10,417 bases of DNA from an uncultured Flavobacteriaceae bacterium. GTDB lineage: Bacteria; Bacteroidota; Bacteroidia; Flavobacteriales; Flavobacteriaceae. Where the stretch lies: positions 1-10,417 of the forward strand of contig CALZKX010000282.1 in assembly GCA_945788155.1 (NCBI GenBank), read 5' to 3'. Below the pieces are notes generated by a model that worked only from the letters and a program-made list of their open reading frames with translations, made no database searches and was not told the DNA's origin. The translations under genes were made by a program, and so were the position numbers. Shown here in pieces: positions 6,197-10,417 of this stretch (its first letter is position 1; each line of letters starts with the position of its first letter).

Positions 6197-6962
6197 AGAA
6201 CAATTAAAAGATAAATTGGAGCAACGTACCATACAGCCAAGTTCCAATACATGGCAAAACTTAAGTGATAAACTTGATGCCAATGAATCAAAAAAGAACA
6301 GCAAAGGCTTCTGGTATTTAGGTATTGCAGCAAGTATTGTTGGGGTATTATTAATAACAACAATAATTAATAATGGCAATACAGATACTATTGAACCAAT
6401 AATTGTTAATACTAATAAAACAGATTCAGAACCAATTAATATCAATACAAAAGATAAAATTGTTACTAAGGATAAAGAAACACATTTTTATAAAACTGAA
6501 AAGGTAGCTTCTGAAAATAATATGAAAGAACCACTTAAAAAGCAACGAAGCAACAAATCTGCGTTAAAACAAAAACTCAACAAAGAGCAGCATAAGTTAA
6601 TTCTAAATAAAATTGATGAAATGGTTGTTGCTGAAAATTCAAAAGAAACCTCTAAAGAAACAACAATAAAACCTTTAAGCTTTGAAGAGCAAAAAGCAAA
6701 AGAGGTGGTTGTTCAAATACAAACTATGCAACAATCTAGAGAAGTGACTAATGCCGAAATAGATGCTTTATTAAGTGCGGCACAACGAGAAATTTCTTTT
6801 AAAAGGCTTTATAATGAAAACACCAAAACAATTGACGCAAACGCTTTACTGCTAAGTGTTGAAAACGACATAGAGGAGCAGTCTTTTAGAACACGTGTTT
6901 TCGAAATGTTGAAAACAGGATATAACGAGGTAAAAACAGTAGTAGCCCAAAGAAATAATTAA
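6177..6962 (+). CDS. Single-pass membrane protein, candidate anti-sigma factor
   Basis: 261 residues; I recognise no named domain. A short cytoplasmic N-terminal part (1-43) contains LKDKLEQR followed by QPSSNTWQNLSDKLD, a pattern I recall from proteins encoded next to ECF sigma factors in Flavobacteriaceae. One hydrophobic segment (about 45-65, FWYLGIAASIVGVLLITTII) follows a Lys-rich stretch, predicting N-inside topology. The remaining ~195 residues would be periplasmic and are rich in Lys, Glu and Asn with helical, partly coiled-coil character. There is no HXXXCXXC zinc anti-sigma motif. Start: the ATG at 6177 overlaps the sigma gene by 20 nt; the ATG at 6186 is an alternative that would remove three residues (MAP). 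The anti-sigma role is inferred from overlap, topology and position; a structural or adaptor role is possible. Confidence 0.7.
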   Translation: MAPMKYEEQLKDKLEQRTIQPSSNTWQNLSDKLDANESKKNSKGFWYLGIAASIVGVLLITTIINNGNTDTIEPIIVNTNKTDSEPININTKDKIVTKDKETHFYKTEKVASENNMKEPLKKQRSNKSALKQKLNKEQHKLILNKIDEMVVAENSKETSKETTIKPLSFEEQKAKEVVVQIQTMQQSREVTNAEIDALLSAAQREISFKRLYNENTKTIDANALLLSVENDIEEQSFRTRVFEMLKTGYNEVKTVVAQRNN

Positions 6963-7001
6963 AATTCATCAAATCAAAAAATCAATAAAAAACGAACAGT
7001 T

Positions 7002-8075
7002 ATGCAAACAATTACAAAGTACCTTATAGTTTTTATACTAAGCTTTAGTATGCAACTAATGAATGCTCAAGAGTCAGCAACAAAAAGCGAAAGCATTGAC
7101 ATGCTTATAAAACTTAAAAAAGCAATTGAACAAGAAGAACGAGAGGCATTAAAAACTAAAGTTGAAGCGATTAATCAACGCTTAGACAAAGGTGAAATTT
7201 CACTAAATGAAGCCAATCAATTAAAAAAAGAAGCTGCCCAGAAACATGCTTTGAACATTGAAAACAGAATAGCTATTATCGACAATAAAATTGAATTATT
7301 AAAACGCAATGGTTATATTTTTGAAGATAAAACCAGAGATGAAAGAGGGTTGATAAGAATAGGGCGTGGAGATGAAACGAGTGAGAGTTTTATTTTTATT
7401 GGTAAGCAAAGGGATGACAAACCGTATCGTTATGACAAACGAACCACTAGTGATTTTGTTTTAGCCTTTGGTTTGAACAACGCTATTATTGAAGGCGAAA
7501 ACTTTGACGATACACCTTATAAAATTGGAGGTTCACGTTTCTTTGAAATAGGTTGGGCTTGGAAAACTCGTGTGTTTCAAAACTCAAACTTTTTAAGAAT
7601 AAAATATGGATATTCATTTCAAATTAATGGATTAAAACCCAAAGACAATATGTACTTCACTCAAAATGGAGATGAAACAATGTTAGAAGAGTTTCCATCA
7701 GAATTAAAAAAATCTAAACTATCTATTACAAATTTGGTGTTTCCAGTACATTTTGAGTTTGGACCATCAAAACGTATTGACAGGGAAAATTATTTTAGGT
7801 ATTCCACTCGCAACCAATTTAAAATAGGAATTGGAGGTTACGCAGGATTTAATATAGGCACTAGGCAAAAGCTTAAATATTCTGTTGATGGTGAAAAAAT
7901 TAAAGATAAAATGAAGAAAAGTTTTAATGCTACAGGTTTAGTGTATGGCTTGAGTGGTTATATAGCTTTTGATGACACTGCTTTGTATGTAAAATACGAT
8001 TTATCGCCAATTTTTAATGACCAAGTAGTAAAGCAAAACAATATTTCAGTAGGCGTGAGATTCGATATGGATTAA
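7002..8075 (+). CDS. Secreted protein with N-terminal coiled coil and predicted outer-membrane beta-barrel
   Basis: 357 residues. The signal peptide is clear: a Lys at residue 6, hydrophobic 7-20, and a likely cut after MNA (residue 22) before Gln23. Residues about 30-104 form a charged heptad-like helical region (IDMLIKLKKAIEQEEREAL, then IENRIAIIDNKIELLKRN), interrupted by LDKGEISLNEANQLKKE (61-77), which resembles the short SHOCT-type motif. From about 150 onward alternating hydrophobic and polar strands with many Gly and aromatic residues (DFVLAFGLNNAII, FEIGWAWKTRVF, FLRIKYGYSFQING, FKIGIGGYAGFNIGT, LYVKYDLSPIF, ISVGVRFDMD) suggest an 8-stranded or larger barrel of the OmpA/PorT-like beta-barrel group. 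It lies 39 nt after the membrane protein gene with no terminator between, so it is probably co-transcribed and may be a sensor, target or structural partner of the sigma system. The barrel assignment is by pattern only. Confidence 0.75.
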   Translation: MQTITKYLIVFILSFSMQLMNAQESATKSESIDMLIKLKKAIEQEEREALKTKVEAINQRLDKGEISLNEANQLKKEAAQKHALNIENRIAIIDNKIELLKRNGYIFEDKTRDERGLIRIGRGDETSESFIFIGKQRDDKPYRYDKRTTSDFVLAFGLNNAIIEGENFDDTPYKIGGSRFFEIGWAWKTRVFQNSNFLRIKYGYSFQINGLKPKDNMYFTQNGDETMLEEFPSELKKSKLSITNLVFPVHFEFGPSKRIDRENYFRYSTRNQFKIGIGGYAGFNIGTRQKLKYSVDGEKIKDKMKKSFNATGLVYGLSGYIAFDDTALYVKYDLSPIFNDQVVKQNNISVGVRFDMD

Positions 8076-8097
8076 AAATCACTATTTACTTGTTTTT

Positions 8098-8135
8098 AAA
8101 AAGGGTTCAACTATCTAATGGTTTGAGCCCTTTTT
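8098..8135 (+). terminator. Rho-independent terminator of the sigma-factor operon
   Basis: A 13-bp stem pairs 8098-8110 (AAAAAGGGTTCAA) with 8123-8135 (TTGAGCCCTTTTT), with one G-T wobble and a 12-nt loop, 22 nt after the stop of the beta-barrel gene. The 3' arm supplies the T-tract and the 5' arm begins with a run of A, so it could also work on the opposite strand. It separates the sigma operon from dnaG. Confidence 0.88.
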
Positions 8136-8193
8136 ATTTGCAAATAATAAACCCAACTATTTTAAATGCAAATGGATTATATTACATTTACAT

Positions 8194-8219
8194 TGTCATT
8201 CCTGTAAAAGCAGGATTCA
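8194..8219. repeat. Degenerate copy of a dispersed intergenic palindromic repeat (GTCATTCCTG...CAGGATTC type)
   Basis: TGTCATTCCTG, then TAAAAG, then CAGGATTCA resembles the widespread intergenic palindrome GTCATTCC(C/T)GCGAAAGC(G/A)GGAATC that I recall from many bacterial genomes, including flavobacteria. Here the stem is only TCCTG (8200-8204) / CAGGA (8211-8215) and the outer arms have drifted. It ends 15 nt before the dnaG start codon. Recognition is from memory. Confidence 0.5.
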
Positions 8220-8234
8220 TTTTAACCAAGGAAT

Positions 8235-10190
8235 TTGATATCAAAATCCACCATAGATAAAGTATTTGAAACTGCTCGTGTAGAGGAGGTTATTGGCGAT
8301 TTTGTAAACTTAAAAAAATCTGGAAGTAACTTTAAAGGCCTAAGCCCTTTTAGTGAAGAACGTTCACCAAGTTTTATGGTGTCTCCCGTAAAGCAGATAT
8401 GGAAAGATTTTTCAAGCGGAAAAGGAGGGACTGTCGTATCTTTTTTAATGGAACACGAACACTTCACATATCCAGAAGCTATAAAGTATTTGGCTAAAAA
8501 GTATAATATTGAAGTTGAAGAGACTGAGCAGACCAACGAAGAGAAAGAAGTAGCAAGTGAGCGTGAAAGTATGTATTTGGTAAGTGAATATGCCAATACA
8601 TATTTTCAAAACATCATGCATAAAACAGATATTGGCAAATCTATTGGCTTAAGTTATTTTAAGGAACGAGGTTTTACCGATGAGATTATTAAAAAATTCC
8701 AGCTTGGTTACGCATTGGACGAATGGCAAGCCTTTACCGATGAGGCCATTAAACAAGGATATCAACTCAATTATTTAGAAAAAACAGGACTCACTATTGT
8801 TAAAGAAAAGAAGCAATTTGACCGATTTAAAGGGCGAGTCATGTTTCCAATACATAGTATGTCTGGAAGAATATTAGGTTTTGGAGGCCGAATTTTAGGC
8901 ACCAATAAAAAAGCAGCCAAATATTTAAACTCGCCAGAAAGTGATATTTACCATAAAAGTAAAGTACTCTATGGTATTTATTTTGCTAAACAAAGTATTG
9001 CCAAAGAAGATAATTGCTATTTGGTTGAAGGCTATACTGATGTGATCCAGTTTTATCAAAAAGGCATTACCAACGTCGTGTCTTCATCTGGAACAGCATT
9101 AACGTCTGACCAAATAAGACTGATTAACCGCCTTACAAAGAATATTACAGTGTTGTTTGATGGCGATGCAGCAGGAATTAGAGCCTCTTTAAGAGGCATT
9201 GATTTGATACTTGAACAAGGTATGAATGTAAAGGTATGCACTTTTCCCGAAGGCGAAGACCCAGACAGTTTTGCAAAACAGAACACACATCAAGAGTTAG
9301 CCGAATACCTAAAAACCAACGCAAAAGACTTTATTGCCTATAAAGCCTCTTTGCTCATGGAAGAAGCAAAGAACGATCCTGTAAAAAAAGCAGCTTTAAT
9401 TAGAGATATGGTCACAAGTATTTCTAAAATTCCAGACCGTATCCAAAAAGAAATCTATGTACAAGAATGTGCTAGAATTATGGATATTAGTGAAGAGGTG
9501 CTCTTTAGTACCTTAGCTCAAATTAGCAAAAAAGAACTTCAGGAAGCCAATAAATCATATAAAAAAGAACAAAAAGCTTTTGAAGTTGTAAAACCGCAAA
9601 CAACTACTAAAAAAGTTAATGTTCAATACGAATTAGAACGAAAAATAATTGAAGCTTTATTGCTTTACGGAAATAGAACTGAAGAGTTTGAAGATTTGGT
9701 ACTAAAAGAAAATGACGAAGGCGATTTAGGCTTAGAACCTGTGGTGCATCAAGCAAAAGTGTTCGAGAAAATATATTTAGATTTACAAGAAGATGAAATG
9801 GAGTTTACTAATGATAATTTTAGAGAATTATACTATGTATTAATAGACACCTTAAACCAAAACCCCGAATTTGCCTTAGAGAGTTTTGTAAATAAAGTAG
9901 AACCACATATAGCCAACGAAATCTCTCACATTTTAATGAATGACGAACGTTATAACCTACACGATTGGGAACGTAAAAACATTTATCCAAAAGCTAAAAC
10001 ACACAGTATTGGACAATTAGTGAGCGAAACTATTTTAAGTTTACGTTGTTACTTAATAGACCAAAAAGTTGGTGACTTTAAACAAGAGAGCATAGAAAAC
10101 CCTTCAAATTCCAAATCGGTTTTAGAAGATGTTATGAATTACTCTAACCTAAAAATGTTACTCTCCCGAAAACTTAACCGAGTGTTGTAA
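8235..10190 (+). CDS. dnaG: DNA primase DnaG with degenerate zinc-binding domain, TTG start
   Basis: Makes RNA primers for Okazaki fragments at the replication fork with the DnaB helicase. 651 residues, somewhat longer than E. coli DnaG (581). The start is TTG at 8235: an in-frame stop lies at 8223-8225, the first in-frame ATG is codon 48, and the protein read from TTG (MISKSTIDKVFETARVEEVI) has the expected N-terminus. Domains: N-terminal zinc-ribbon-like domain (about 10-93), RNA polymerase core (about 110-435) with FKGRVMFPI (198-206), GFGGRILG (215-222) and KYLNSPESDIYHK (229-241), and TOPRIM motifs VEGYTDV (264-270), FDGDAAG (308-314) and EDPD (341-344). The C-terminal helicase-binding region runs to 651. 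The four zinc ligands of CHC2 primases are replaced by Ser37, Ser40, Asp58 and Ser61, although the surrounding fold sequence (PFSEERSPSF, GKGG) is kept. TOPRIM acidic residues are intact, so the enzyme should be active. Tail to tail with the next gene, zero spacing. Confidence 0.96.
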   Translation: MISKSTIDKVFETARVEEVIGDFVNLKKSGSNFKGLSPFSEERSPSFMVSPVKQIWKDFSSGKGGTVVSFLMEHEHFTYPEAIKYLAKKYNIEVEETEQTNEEKEVASERESMYLVSEYANTYFQNIMHKTDIGKSIGLSYFKERGFTDEIIKKFQLGYALDEWQAFTDEAIKQGYQLNYLEKTGLTIVKEKKQFDRFKGRVMFPIHSMSGRILGFGGRILGTNKKAAKYLNSPESDIYHKSKVLYGIYFAKQSIAKEDNCYLVEGYTDVIQFYQKGITNVVSSSGTALTSDQIRLINRLTKNITVLFDGDAAGIRASLRGIDLILEQGMNVKVCTFPEGEDPDSFAKQNTHQELAEYLKTNAKDFIAYKASLLMEEAKNDPVKKAALIRDMVTSISKIPDRIQKEIYVQECARIMDISEEVLFSTLAQISKKELQEANKSYKKEQKAFEVVKPQTTTKKVNVQYELERKIIEALLLYGNRTEEFEDLVLKENDEGDLGLEPVVHQAKVFEKIYLDLQEDEMEFTNDNFRELYYVLIDTLNQNPEFALESFVNKVEPHIANEISHILMNDERYNLHDWERKNIYPKAKTHSIGQLVSETILSLRCYLIDQKVGDFKQESIENPSNSKSVLEDVMNYSNLKMLLSRKLNRVL

Positions 10191-10417
10191 TTATCCAATA
10201 TCTAAATGCCTCGCTTGATTCACTAAATCGACTAAATTAGTAACATTTAGTTTTTTCATTAATCGCGCTTTGTAAGTACTTACGGTTTTTTCATTAATAT
10301 CCAACTCTTTGGCAATTTCCTTGTTTCGTCTTCCAGATGAGAGAAGTTTTAAAACTTCAATTTCACGTGTCGATAGTTTTTTATAAAGCCTACTAGGTTT
10401 ATTGCCACGTTCGTCAA
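10191..10417 (-). CDS. C-terminal part of a NarL/FixJ-type response regulator (LuxR HTH), 5' end outside the window
   Basis: Reading the minus strand from 10415 down to the TTA at 10191-10193 gives 74 residues and a stop, beginning DERGNKPSRLYKKLSTREIEV. LSTREIEVLKLLSSG followed by RRNKEIAKELDINEKTVSTY, KARLMKKLNV and TNLVDLV is a complete GerE/LuxR helix-turn-helix of about 60 residues; the recognition helix is around NEKTVSTYKARLMKKL. The preceding receiver domain with its phospho-Asp would lie beyond base 10417. The gene most likely encodes a two-component response regulator that binds DNA as a dimer; a LuxR-type protein without a receiver cannot be excluded. Its stop codon touches the dnaG stop codon and no terminator hairpin fits between them. 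Confidence 0.88.
   Translation of the reverse strand, partial: DERGNKPSRLYKKLSTREIEVLKLLSSGRRNKEIAKELDINEKTVSTYKARLMKKLNVTNLVDLVNQARHLDIG

Noticed and set aside
6022..6445. Two overlapping minus-strand hydrophobic ORFs over the sigma and membrane-protein genes
   Set aside because: Their hydrophobicity follows from the complement of Lys/Glu/Asn-rich codons; the + strand genes there are clearly real.
8222..8596. Minus-strand ORF of 124 residues over the dnaG N-terminus
   Set aside because: Antisense to well-conserved primase sequence and without its own family signal.

Overview
The window looks like a chromosomal segment of a member of the Flavobacteriaceae (Bacteroidota). The DNA is AT-rich, translation starts are preceded by A-rich rather than Shine-Dalgarno-like sequence, two promoters carry the Bacteroidota -7 element TAnnTTTG, and the proteins (AroA, QueA, RlmN, polyprenyl synthase, DnaG) read as flavobacterial versions. 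This assignment comes from recognising families by eye; no search was run.

Layout. Positions 1-4396 hold four housekeeping genes on the + strand: the 3' part of aroA (shikimate pathway, cut by the window edge), queA (queuosine tRNA modification), rlmN (23S rRNA/tRNA A2 methylation) and a long-chain polyprenyl diphosphate synthase, probably for the menaquinone side chain. queA and the polyprenyl synthase each have a TATATTTG -7 box exactly 27 nt upstream of the ATG. A clear intrinsic terminator ends queA, and its T-tract stops only 7 nt before the rlmN start codon.

Positions 4397-5617 hold a single minus-strand gene for a secreted DUF4198-type protein, flanked by non-coding stretches with small inverted repeats. 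It is divergent from the next block across a 231-bp intergenic region that contains a TGACGTC/GACGTCA inverted repeat.

Positions 5618-8135 form a compact + strand unit: an ECF sigma factor, an overlapping single-pass membrane protein (candidate anti-sigma factor), and a secreted protein with an N-terminal coiled coil and a predicted outer-membrane beta-barrel, closed by a strong intrinsic terminator. I infer an envelope-sensing regulatory module, and it is the best candidate in the window for an under-described system.

Positions 8136-10417 hold a degenerate intergenic palindromic repeat, then dnaG (primase) with a TTG start and all four zinc-ribbon ligands replaced, then the C-terminal end of a NarL/LuxR-type response regulator on the minus strand, whose stop codon abuts the dnaG stop with no gap.

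Most of the window is ordinary core genome. The accessory or regulatory interest lies in 4397-8235 and in the primase N-terminus.
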